NCBI GenBank assembly: GCA_032719365.1
Contig: CM064862.1
Location: forward strand, 54,651,840 to 54,715,839
Direction: 5' to 3'
DNA: 64,000 nt
Source: Prinsepia uniflora
Lineage: Eukaryota > Streptophyta > Magnoliopsida > Rosales > Rosaceae
Below are positions 35,601 to 47,407 of this stretch, one piece after another. The position numbers and the translations under genes were made by a program. Each line of letters begins with the position of its first letter. The first letter of the stretch is position 1. The notes beneath the pieces were generated by a model. That model made no database searches. It saw only the letters and a program-made list of their open reading frames with translations, and was not told the origin of the DNA.

Positions 35601-38600
35601 GCTCAAAAGGGGTTAAAACTAAGGGGGGTCGCAACTTGTGCCCGCAAAGTAGGGAACATGGATGTTGAATTTGTGGTGTTAACTCTAATGCCTTAATCAT
35701 TTCCAAAATAAGAGAGTTTATTGATTTAAAACTTTGAAAATCACATAGAATAAGTTCTAATACTCTAGAGTTCATTAAAAGCTATGACAAGCTGTTATGA
35801 GGCATATGTATATCAATTTAAACAAAGAACTTATAAATCACTCATCAAGGATGTATATAAAGTTCTAAAGCTCACATAAGGTTCAAATGATTCATACTTT
35901 AACATGCTCGTTTATATACCAATTTACATGCATTATCTACAAGTTATAACACTTAATCACAAAGTATTAACAAACAAATTCAAGTTGTAGTGATCATCTT
36001 TATAGCCATAACATATTCATTTCCGTTCATTTATATCATTGATAAGTTAAAAGGCAACTTAATACTCATAAAAACACTAAATTAAATCAAAAAGACTCAA
36101 GGAAAGCAATAAAAACTCGAATTGTTTTTTGAATGATTGTTATAAAAAAAATTATTGGACAATTAAAATCGTAAACCATTCCCCCACACTTAAATTCTAC
36201 ATTGTCCTAAATGTAGGCAAATATGAAGTAAATAAATATAGAATCAAAGTAAGGAAGAAGATTTACGAAAATAAAGCAAGATAAACAATAAATGAACAAA
36301 AAAAATAAAAAAGAGTGAAAGGTTGAAAGATAGTAAATCTGCATTGATAACTCCTTCACATCTCGGAAACACATTGGGTTGCCTCCCAACAAGTGCTTGA
36401 AGTTTAACATCCATCCAGCCTAGACCAAAATGAAAGTTATTTAGTTAGAAATGCATGTTTGTCAAGAATGCAAGTTAAATATGCAAATTTTAGTTAGGGA
36501 TGCAATTTGAGTTAAAGATGCAAGTTAGATTAAAGGTGCAATGTAGTTAAACTAAAGATGCAAGTTAAGTTAAAAATGCAAGTTAGAAATGTAAGTTTAA
36601 ATTAAAGATGCAATGCAACTTAGAATGAAAGAAACAAGTTAAAGTTGTCATGACAAGTAATGTACGTTAAGATATAAATAAATGTAAAAAGATAGAAACA
36701 ATATTTACATGTCGGGGGAAGTCAAAGATATATATGGTTCACATAGCTTCAAAGTTTAGATAGAGACTTCTACGTCTGTACGACCTAAGTAAATATCTTA
36801 GATTAATTCAACTGTTAGGTCAAGTTCAAAGGTAACCATGTTAGAAAGAATAAACATAAGAGGCAGTGCTAATTTCAAGACATTCTGAGGCTTAAACTCC
36901 ATTTATGTCCATTTCATAGACCCAAAACCCGTTATGAGTACCGTCTCTTGTCCTAAACATCACCCTCAAGATTTTCTTTCTCCAAAGGAATCAAGATAAC
37001 TCAAGTGTTAACAATCACCGTAAGTGAGAGTTAACAAAAGAGACTTCACCTATTCCATTAAAGATCAAAATCTAAATTTTGAAACACAAGTGATCTATAT
37101 ATAGCCGAGACTAATGCATGAATGCACGAATTATTTACAAGTATGTTTTTATGCACAATTTACAAGTATAACATGACAATTTACATATGAAAAATTTATA
37201 CAAATATGAAAAATTTATTCACAAGTATGGTTTTATGCACAAGTAATGATATTTACAAAACAATTTCACATTAACAAACTAATATATGTACAAGATTTAT
37301 TTACAAATATATATGTACACTAACACAAAGCTAAGATAAGATTTTTTTTTTCGATTTTTTTTTTATTTGAAGAAAAAGACAAACTTAAATAACTACAGAC
37401 ACAAATAAAATACATAAATAAAATAAATGTAAATAAGTAATATACAAATTATGAACAAGTATAAACAAATAAGTATGATAAATATGTACAAATATGAACA
37501 AGTACAAAAATAAAATAGAAATTATGAACAAGTATGAATGAACACTATGAAGAATAACAAGTAACATATATACAATATTTATTCACAAGTATGAATTAAC
37601 ACTAACATGAAGTTAAGACTAAAGAAAGTTGGAAAGTAAATTTTTTTTTTTGAAATAATTTTTTTTTTTAGATAATGAAAATGTTTTCTTAATTAAAAAA
37701 ACAATTTTTTTATTCTTTTTTTGGAATTTAAATAAATAAATGAAGAAAAGGAACAAAATGATTTTTTTTTTTTACGAATTTTGTGTTTTTTTAAATTACA
37801 AAAACAAATCAAAATAAATAAAAGTAAAAATAAGGAAAAGTGAACATGTACAATATGCATTTATGAACAAGTAAAAATAATGAATATTATGTACAAGTAT
37901 GAACCAAGAATAATATGACAAATATAAGAATTATAAATAAGCATAAATGAAAGTCAATTATGAACAAGTATGTATAAGTATAAAATGAACAAGTAAAATA
38001 AAAATTTAAATTTACATAAAAAATTTATAATATGAACAAGTATATATAAAAGAAAATTATGAATATTTATAAACAAGTATAAACTAGAAATTATGAACAA
38101 GTAAAATATGAACATTATAAACAAATATAATAAGAATAATTATAAGAATCAAAATTATGAATAAGCATAAAAATAAAAGTTATGAACAAGTATAAAAATA
38201 AATAAATAAAATAATATAAAAGTATAATATGAACATGTATAAAGATGAACATTATGAACAAGTATAATATGTACATGTATAAAAATAAAAATAAACAAAT
38301 ATAATAAGAAAAAATATATTATGAAAATTAAGAACAAATATAACATGAACAAAAATAAAAATTATAAACAGTATAATATGCACAATTTCTATACATACAC
38401 TAACAAATTAAAAATGATTTTCAATTTCCCCGGAAACGGCGCCAAAAATTGATAAAATTCAAATTACGCATTAAATTAAACATGTAATTTGAGTATTATG
38501 CAATTTAAACCCTTTTTGTGTAGATGTAGTATTAGTAAATATGGATCGTTCTTAATCGGAAAAATTAGGCAACATTAATAATATGTTAGCGAGAAAAAAT

Positions 38601-41600
38601 AATGAATAAATAATCAAAGAATAATGAATAAAAGAATAATTAATAAATTAATAAATGAATTAATGAATGAAAGAAAGAATTAAAGAATAAAAGAATTAAT
38701 GAAATACAGAATAAAAGAATAAAAGAATAAAAGACTAAAAAAATAAAGAATTAAATGAGGGGTTTGAAAAGATTGTAATCATAAAATAAAGAAAACAAAT
38801 AAAAACAATTAAAAACTTAATTCTACTTCTACTTTAACCTATGTACAAGTGGATTTTCTTCAAACACAATTTTTACTAACACTCTAATATCATGCTCATA
38901 TTGAACAAATCACGAAATCCTACCTTCATCATCTCAATGACATGCATACATTTTTCATATTATAAATGCACCGAACAGCGGATTATTACTTACAATATGA
39001 TCCACCTTAAGTTTGTGATTTAATGCGTCGAACATCGGTCAAACATTAAATTTCTTCAATTCTATTCTAAATGCCCCGAACAGCGGATTAACATTTAGTT
39101 TCAAATTGAAGTTTAAGCACTAAAACATATAAAGTAAAAGAAATTCAAAAAGTAAAACACATGAAAATTGCATTCTTACTTACAAATGTTAGAAAGAAAA
39201 TATCAACACATATATTGAATTATATGTAATGAGCCGTCCCGAATATCGGGATTAAATATTAATTAATTAATGATTTAGAATGACTAATCGGGGATTAGTT
39301 CAGTGAATTCGAACAGACGATGTAAAATGATCGCTTTGCCCCTGAAATTGGGTAAAATGATCGTTTTGCCCCTGAAATTGGGAAAAATGTTGAATTTTGA
39401 TTCGGAGAGTCAAACATACGAGAACCGAGGATCGTTACATAGATCGGGACGTCACGAGTCCGTAAACAGGTGGCACGTCGAAATCGGAGGTTCGACGAAG
39501 AAGTTACGGGTCTAGAACGTTTTTATGGCGTATTTCACGAAAACCGAGGAAAGAGGAAAGTGGCAGGTTTTGATTGGAGAACCTTTTAGAAGGACTCACC
39601 AGATGAGTGACAAGTGTCATCCATCTGATTGGCCCATTCCCCCACACGGTGGGATATTTCCCTCCCCCTTCGATCGATCATTTCTTCATTTTCTCCCAAA
39701 CTGTGAATGCCCTTAAACCGTGCAAACCCATTCCCTAAAGCCCCTTCAAATCCCATTATTTGTGCTTGGTGTGTGAATGAAAAAGAGAGAGTGAGGTGAG
39801 ACAATGAAGATGGTAGCCATGGTTCGAGCCGCCGTGGACGGTGGCCGGCTAAGCCATGAACAGTGAGTTTGGTTTCTCAAATTTGGATTTTGGGTTTTAG
39901 AGTAGATTGAATGGTTTTATTCATGGAAAAGTAATTGTGGAGGTTGTACAAACGTTTTCGATGAAAAGAACGGATGGTGGTGGCTGGAATCATGGAAACC
40001 GACGGAGAGAAGTTGGATGGTTCAAACAATCGATCGGGAAAGTGAGTTTAATGCTTGGTTTTCATGTTTTGAAATCATATATCGATTAGGAATGATTAGA
40101 TAAAGGTTTAAGATTGAAAATGGATGAAAACAGACCGAAAACATAGAAGATATGGGCCTAAACTGGTCATTCCGGTTCAGTTGGATCGGCTGCACAGTTG
40201 GATGGGACTGGACCGATTCAGCGAGGTTGAAGATGATGAACAGTGCAGGCGCGTGAGGCCCACGCGCAACACCTTTGGGCGGAGCATGGGACACTTTTGG
40301 TTGAAGTGTTCAACATATGAAATCATCCTTTCAATGTAACGAACATTTTGGGACTGGTTTCGTGTCGATCGGACACCGTCTCGGGGTAGTTTTGGGTGTC
40401 TGATGGTTTAAAGCCTATGTAAAATACGTTTAAAAATTCAAGAAAATTACGGGGATTTAATGAGAGGTTAATGAGGTAGTTAGTAACCCTCTAGTATGGT
40501 TTGGACAGGTTTGGAAGTCCCGGTGATAGTTATGTGGCTCGGAAGGGCGTATGACACGCATATCGAGGCGACAAAGTAGGATGGTCTATGAGTGAACATT
40601 GTTTTCTAAACTTTGATGCATGCATAACTATTTTATATGTTTTACATTTTTGATTTCTATGATGATGATTTTGATGATTGGTTTTACGTATTTTGCACGT
40701 ATTTCGAGGTTTATGGCTTTATATAGTGTTATACGTACTTTTGGTTTCATTGATGGTTTGATGAACTGGTTTTGGTTATGGAAAGATGAAATCGGGCTGA
40801 GACCCATTTGAGTTACATAATCGGGCCGGGGGCCCAGTTGGTTTATGAAATCGGGTTGAGACCCATTTGAGTTACATGATCGGACCGGGCCCAGTTGGTT
40901 TACGAAATCGGGCATGAGGCCCAATTGTGTTTATGAATATGATTTCCGGTTGGGGACCCATAAATGGCTTTGGATAAATGGATTTGGATAAATGAATTTG
41001 GAATTATGGATTTGTGATGGTTTTATGGAAATTTCGGGCAGGGCCTTTTGAGATGTTTTGAAATGGCTTTATAAAACTGTTTTCCATATACCATCTTGAG
41101 ACGAGGATATTTAGGTGTTTGGGACACTGGGAAGTCACGGTGCATTGCCTGCGAGGGGTCACTGTACGGAGCGACCAGACCGTATAGTGACTCAGGAGCA
41201 GGATTTCTATTATTAGACGTTTGGGACGTCAGACATCTGGGATGTCAGAGATATAGAGTCGGAGAGACCCTGGGTAATACGCGTTGCTTTTACCGTGAGA
41301 TATGACGTCTGGGACGTCAAGCGTCTGGGACGCTAGGCATCTGGGATGCCGAGGATGGTTATTTGGCAAATATAAATTATTAGATTTATGAAATGGTATT
41401 TCTGTATTTATGGATTTGTGTATATGGATTTGGGCAGTGGCCCACTTGGTTCTAGATTTACAGATTTTGGTATTCTATTGTTTTGGGTTGAGTTTCCACA
41501 CATGTTTGGATTTACGGTTTTTTGGCTAAGGTCCTAATGGTTTATTTAAGTAAATGGTTTGATTTCTGGTTTCGAATGCATGCATACTTTTTACTGAAAA

Positions 41601-43068
41601 ACATAAATATCTTTATGAAATGTGTTTTTATTAAACTATTGATTTTCGTTCACTCACAGTTTTTATTGGTTTTAATACCCTTCAGATTGAACACGGATGC
41701 AGGCTGTAGCAGAGATCAAGACATTGCACTTCTTCACTGATCCTGGCGTGCTCTGGAAGCCCCGGTCGGGCTGAGGTTTTTTAGTTATCCCTTATTTGAC
41801 ACTTCGTGTCAGACGGAAGCATGGCACATCCCGCGATAATCCCGGGGGGATTGGGATGAGTCGTGTCATTATAAGTAAAACCAATAACAATAACAAGAAT
41901 TTAAGCATAAAAAGATAGTTTTTCACAAGAATCACTGAACAGCGGCAGAAAACTTGTGAAGATGAAACAAGAAATACGAGAAATTCGGTCTTAAAAACTC
42001 TTGAATTGCATTAAAATTACTTGGCCTAGGTATTTCTTAAGGAAAGCATAAATAAATTTTTAAGAGTTCTCAAAGAAAAATCACAAGAACAAAGTTAAGA
42101 AGAAATGAAATTAAGAAACAAAATGTAAAGACATAAATTAAAAACAAGAATTAAAAGAAAGATAATTAATAAGAAAATCTACAAGAAGTTACAAATGGTC
42201 CCCAAAAATACATCTAAAAAGAGAAAAAGATGAACTAAACATGAAACTAACAAAGAAAAAAATGAACTAAGAAAAGGGAAGAAAGGGGAAAAATGGGGAC
42301 CCTTAAACAAGTGAAATGACCTCCCTATTTATAGAGAGGGTGTCAAAATTCAAATAAATAAGTAAATAAACAAAATAAATAAATAAATACAATTGAAATG
42401 ATGAACAATGATGATTAATGATGAAATTAGGAATGAGTTGTTGCTAGAAAACTGCTGCAAAGGGAGTAGGTGGAAGTAGGAAATGGGCAGCCTGCATTTC
42501 GGCCAGGAGCTGCTGACAGAAGTGGATTAGAGTTGACAGAGGAATGCTGGCAAGCATACGGTGTGTTCTGCGGATTCAACGCTGGGGAAAGCAGCACGCG
42601 TGCTGACTAAAGGCTTGGGATCCGTGCGAGACGCGCTGACATGATGAGGACGAAGTCGGCGCACGCGCACCGAATGAGGCATGGAAAATTCAGGAGCCGC
42701 GCTCCAAACGCGCGAGGGAGCTTCGCTGGGCTGCTTCGCGGATTTGGACCGCATGTCGCTGGGCCTGGGCTTCTGGGTTGGGTTTCACAATTTGGGCTGG
42801 ACAAAATGGATTGGGTTTTTGCAAATGGATTTCTCAATTTAAAAATTAATTAATATAATTTCATCGAATTTCGTCCTTGATTTCTTCGTTCGAACTCCGA
42901 TCGAGACGATTCTTTTGCCAAAACGCTCCAAATTCCATGCTTTATTTATTTCTACAAAAATATCACAAAAAATATTATTTTCTCTAATTATTTATTTTTT
43001 TAATATTAAAAGTTAAGTACAAAGGGGTATAAAATAATATAAAATAATGCTTAGTTAACGACCTATCA
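32626..43068 (-). mobile_element. Asp-primed element (copy 2)
   Basis: Twin of 16202-26648. LTRs are at 32626-34578 and 38450-43068, the primer-binding site at 38427-38444, and the flanks are accca (32621-32625) and actca (43069-43073). The same 36-bp LTR-end deletion is present. Confidence 0.82.
39225..41868 (+). mobile_element. Youngest nested solo LTR (copy 2)
   Basis: Twin of 22805-25448 at exactly +16420 with no net length change, ttata duplications at 39220-39224 and 41869-41873. Its hairpin array at 41114-41350 is unchanged from copy 1, including all stems. Confidence 0.93.
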
Positions 43069-44012
43069 ACTCAAACAATATACCAGCGACACGCCCTGCT
43101 ATAGTGTCATCATCCCAACCCGTTCCTCTGGTTTTTCGGGTCACCCGACCTGCGACTGCGACCCGGTTGTAATTCATTCGTTTCTCAACTGTTTTTTTTT
43201 TTCATCCAAACTATTCTAAGCTATCCTAGAAAAAGATCCATTATCTTAGAACTAAGAAAGAAGGGCAAAACTCAGAGAATCATACCTTGAAGTCTCGGCC
43301 AGATTCCCAGTTCCTTGCAGAGTCATTTCTTGCATCCTCCGCCATTCTTTCTCACTCTAGAATGATCCTTGGAACTCCCTTAAATTCATAGGACCTTAAA
43401 ACAGCCACCTCAATGGGCAATTTGTCATGGCAGCCTACGACCATCTCTGGGATTTCACGACTATGGAGGTCCTTCGAATTTGGCACCTCCCCTCTATTTT
43501 TTCTTAATTTTCTTTTCACCATTTCCCACTCTTATCACTCCTCTAGTTCTCCTTCCTTCCCCTATCTCTCTCCCATCCTTCCTGCCCCGTGATTTTACTT
43601 ATTCATTAGGTTGGGTGAGTTTCGGTCCATCACCCACCGAACTCCCCAAAATAACACCCACTTACTCATATAAATAATGCATGCTTAAGTTGGTGGGGTA
43701 GGAGATTTTTTTTGGAGGGAAATGACGTACAAAATTCTAGGGTTTTCTAGAGTGTTCTAGGTCCTTTGTGAATTTACCAAAATACCCTTCAAGTAAAACT
43801 ACTAAAATACCCTTACACATTTTTGTCCCATAATGAATGTATCCGACTTCCGATTTCAACGTGTCGTCTGTCTACGAACTCAGGATCTCGAGACCTAATT
43901 AAGGTCTACATAGAATTCTCAAGAGATTTCCCGATCTAAAGTCAACATTTTGACTTTTAGGGGCAAAAAGGTCAATTTTCACTTTCTTAAATATCCGAGG
44001 TGTTACACTAGC

Positions 44013-44634
44013 GTTAACTCAGACGTCAAGCATAGCTCTGTATCTTGGGGTCAGTATAGACTCAGACGTCGAACTGGGCTCTGTAACTCGAGTGGTTTGT
44101 AAGTGGATATTGGTTAGTCTCAGACGACGAGCTAGGCTCTATATCCTGAGACTAGTATTATGGTTACGACTCAAATGTCGAGCTGAGCTCTGTAATCCTC
44201 AGTCAGTCCCCACGCAAACAGTGGTTTACCTATCGATCATACAGATACCCCCGAGGGAATAGTTTTCTCGATGATGTGTTGGGACTGCTTTCAGATTTGA
44301 TCTAGATGATGTTATGGTGAAGGCCTATGCGTAGTGCCATTATGTGATACAGTTGGGTATTTAAGTTGCTAAGTGAATTGAGCCTGGTTAAGAGCTGAGA
44401 AGACAGACGAGTGTTGGTAATTTTCTATGTGTTTGAAAAATTTCCAGGTATGAGATTGCTTATATGAACGAGTTAAGGTTATACGGGATCGCACTAGTAC
44501 TTATATCTAGATAAAGTAGTCATGAAGACATCGGTGAGTTGATTTTGAGAAATTCAGTTGTCTAATTTGAGTGTGAACGTAAGATGAGATTTGTACTGAA
44601 ATTTCGAGGACTAAATTGTTTAACGAGGGTAGAT
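44013..44634 (+). mobile_element. Family A internal region, 3' end, with polypurine tract
   Basis: It continues the interior cut at 29213 and ends 'atttcgaggactaaattg..aacgagggtagat' before TGTAACACCTCG. The hairpin units at 44013-44240 include a good one with tagtctcag (44115) pairing ctgagacta (44146). At 44124-44240 it gives the uninterrupted form of the Cassandra target. Confidence 0.78.
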
Positions 44635-45360
44635 TGTAACACCTCGAAAATTTAAAAAGTTGAAAATGACAATTTTGCCCTTGTGGTGTCAAAATGTTGA
44701 CTTTATTACCAGGATACATTTTAGACATTTTGAAAAGACCGTTATGAAGGTATCAATGTAACGACCCGTCCCAAATTCCAAGATTAGATTAGTGACTAAT
44801 CACGATTAGTGAGGTTAATCGGTGATTAGTTAGGCTAAATCGGACGAACAATGCGAAATGACCGTTTTGCCCCTAGTGGTGGCAAAACGTTGACTTTTCA
44901 ATCGAACGGTCAAATGGACTTTGACCGATGACCGTGACGTAGTTCGTGACGTCACGAGTTCATAGACAGGTGACACGTTCAATTCCGACGTTCGGGGAGG
45001 AAGTTATGACGTTCGGAAGTTTAGGGGCATTTTGGTAATTTTGGTTAAAAGGGGCAAATAGTTAACTTTTTGACCGAGAGGTCCGATGTCCGAGGGTCGA
45101 AGACCGTTACGTAGATAAGGATGATACGAATCCATAGACAGGCGGCACGTCGAATTCGGACGTTCGACGGCGAAGTTACGGTTCACGGAAGTTCCAAGTT
45201 ACTATTCACGACGACACGTTTTACGAGGATAGTTTGTCTTTAGTGGGCCCAGTTGCTTTTCAGCAACCAATGGATGAGTGACAAGTGTCACTCATCCACT
45301 GGACAACACCTTACATACATGCATTTCACCCTTGCTTTTTCATTTGGATCAAACCCGAAA

Positions 45361-45384
45361 CCCCCCCCCACCCCCCCCCCCCCC
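45361..45384 (-). other. Poly-C run (C9-A-C14)
   Basis: A near-homopolymer of 24 bp. The complement could form a G-quadruplex and the C strand an i-motif. Length may be unreliable in the assembly. Confidence 0.85.
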
Positions 45385-46239
45385 TCTTAACCGTGCAAAC
45401 CGATCTTCCATCTTCCCCCAAACCTCATCATCTGTGGCTGGAGTGACAGGACCCATCCCAATCCCCCCGGGATTAGTGCAGGATGACCCTGCTCCCGTCT
45501 GACACGAAGTGTCAGACAAAGGATATTTCCGACCTTTGCCCTCCCGAGCTATCAGAGTACGCCAGGATCCGGAGGAGGCATGTGATATCTCGGTCTCTGC
45601 TACAGTCCACATCCGATGTCAACCTGAAGGGCAGTCAAAACATTAAAAACTGTGAGTGGACAAAACAAGAGTTTATAAAAACATTTAATAAGAAGACATT
45701 TGTACCCTCCACTAAAAAGCATGCATGCATTCGAAAACCATTTATCCAAAACAAACCATATGTGGGACTAAGCCAGATATAAATCAAGGTCGAAAGGACC
45801 ACAATGAAAATGACCATACGGGCCACTGCCCAAATCCATTCGGGACTCGGCCCCAAACCATAAAGAAACCAAGTACACGAGCCACTGCTCAAATCCTGTG
45901 CACACCTGTGCACACCACATATCATATATCATATATACATCACATACATATATATAAGTCACACAACCAATCCTGTCACGGTATCCAAAGCTACGCGCGT
46001 GCTACCCGGGTCTCAATCCGAGTCATCTCAAAGTCAAGGTCAATGTCCGCAGACCACTGACCCTACCCGAGGTAATAGTAACCATAGACTTCCTGAGAGT
46101 AAGGAACCCAACTGGGGGGTGACTCCACTCAGTCGGTGCTCCGTGACTACTCCGGGGTCCACCCAGGCCAACGACCTTCCCCGGAGGAGATAGTAGAACA
46201 TGTAAAGGAAGGTAGATGAACATATATATACATAACATA

Positions 46240-46530
46240 AACATTCATGTCCGGTTCCCCTGAACCGTCATGATCCATAATATTCATAACCAAGGTAACA
46301 TGCTGGTTCCCATAAACCGTCATGTACCATAATTACCAACAAGGGTTCATGCCGGTTCCCATAAACCGTCATGAACCATGATACCATAACAAGGGTTCAT
46401 GCCGGTTCCCATAAACCGTCATGAACCAGAATGACCTGACAAAGGTTCATGCCAGTTCCCATAAACCTTCATGAACCACAATGACCTTTCCAGAGTTCAT
46501 GCCGGTTCCCATAAACCGTCATGAACTTGG
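46240..46530 (-). repeat. gttcatg/catgaac hairpin array
   Basis: Five or six units of about 60 bp each contain gttcatg-c-cggtt...aaccg-t-catgaac. That is an outer 7-bp stem, one mismatch, and an inner 5-bp stem around cccata. The first two units are more decayed (gttcccctgaaccg). The host LTR carries the same units inverted at 49998-50150. Confidence 0.85.
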
Positions 46531-47238
46531 AAATCTATCTAGGGTCCCTGACCCGAAATCATAAACCGTAAAATAACTGGGTCTCGTGCCCGAACATATG
46601 ACATCAGCTGGGCACCGTGCCTGAAATCTGGGGTCATATGCCCGAGACAAAACCAAATGGGTCTCATACCCGAGTTTATCCTTTTACAAATCCAAAGCCA
46701 TTTCATTAAAACCAATAAGAAATACAGGCCCGTATAAGCACCGTATAAGGCCGAAACCTCGAAATACGTGCTTATACGTAACCACATACAAATGCACCCA
46801 TGGCATTGCAAACAAGCATTTAAAACATATAATAAACATTTATGCATGCACCAATTTAGAAAACAAGGTCCACTCACAGACCGTCCGAGCTGCCGCCTCG
46901 ATTTGCGTGCCATACGGCTCCCCGAGCCGATCACCGTCACCGGGACTCCCAAACCTGTCCAAATCGTAATAGAAGGTTACTAACTACTTAATTAACCTCC
47001 CACTAAAGCCCCGTAATTTTCCCATATTTTTAACTATTTTTAAAACCGAACCTAAACCTTCCGATGCCCCGAAACATATCGAGACGGTGTTCGATTACAC
47101 GAAACCAGTCCCAAAATGTTCGTTACATCGAATAGATGATTTCGTATGTTGGAACCTTCCCCAGATTCCCTGCCACGCGCCCTCACGCGCCGCCTGAAGT
47201 GGCTATGCGTGGGCTTCACGCGCCGCTACAGTACTTGC

Positions 47239-47407
47239 TGACGTCATCGCTGACGTCAGCATGACGTCATCGCTGACGTCAGCATGACGTCATCACTGAC
47301 AGCCCTGACAGTGACATGTGTCACGCTCCCATTGGCCCACTGTCTGACATGTCAGTCTGACATGATGACGTCATCCCTGACATGATGACGTCAGCAGGAT
47401 GACGTCA
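47239..47407. promoter_or_regulatory. Cluster of eight TGACGTCA palindromes
   Basis: Perfect copies start at 47239, 47251, 47262, 47274, 47285, 47366, 47386 and 47400. The first five are 11-12 bp apart, made by a 23-bp tandem unit. TGACGTCA is a core recognised by plant bZIP factors of the TGA class. Whether this drives LTR transcription is inference. Confidence 0.8.

Larger units (their letters stand above)
29219..44007 (-). mobile_element. Family D solo LTR, split (copy 2)
   Basis: Twin of 12789-27587, with the same ctagc duplications at 29214-29218 and 44008-44012 and the same nested insertions. It is 14,789 bp overall, against 14,799 bp for copy 1. Confidence 0.87.
28203..44123. repeat. 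Large duplicated block, copy 2
   Basis: Near-identical to 11774-27702, with scattered transitions and small homopolymer indels. One 10-bp insertion (gattaagctt) lies near 30417. It begins at the first base after the gap. The elements within it are listed separately with their coordinates. Confidence 0.93.

Noticed and set aside
45278..45502. Proline-run open frame
   Set aside because: The run is the poly-C tract and the frame crosses an LTR insertion point at 45444.
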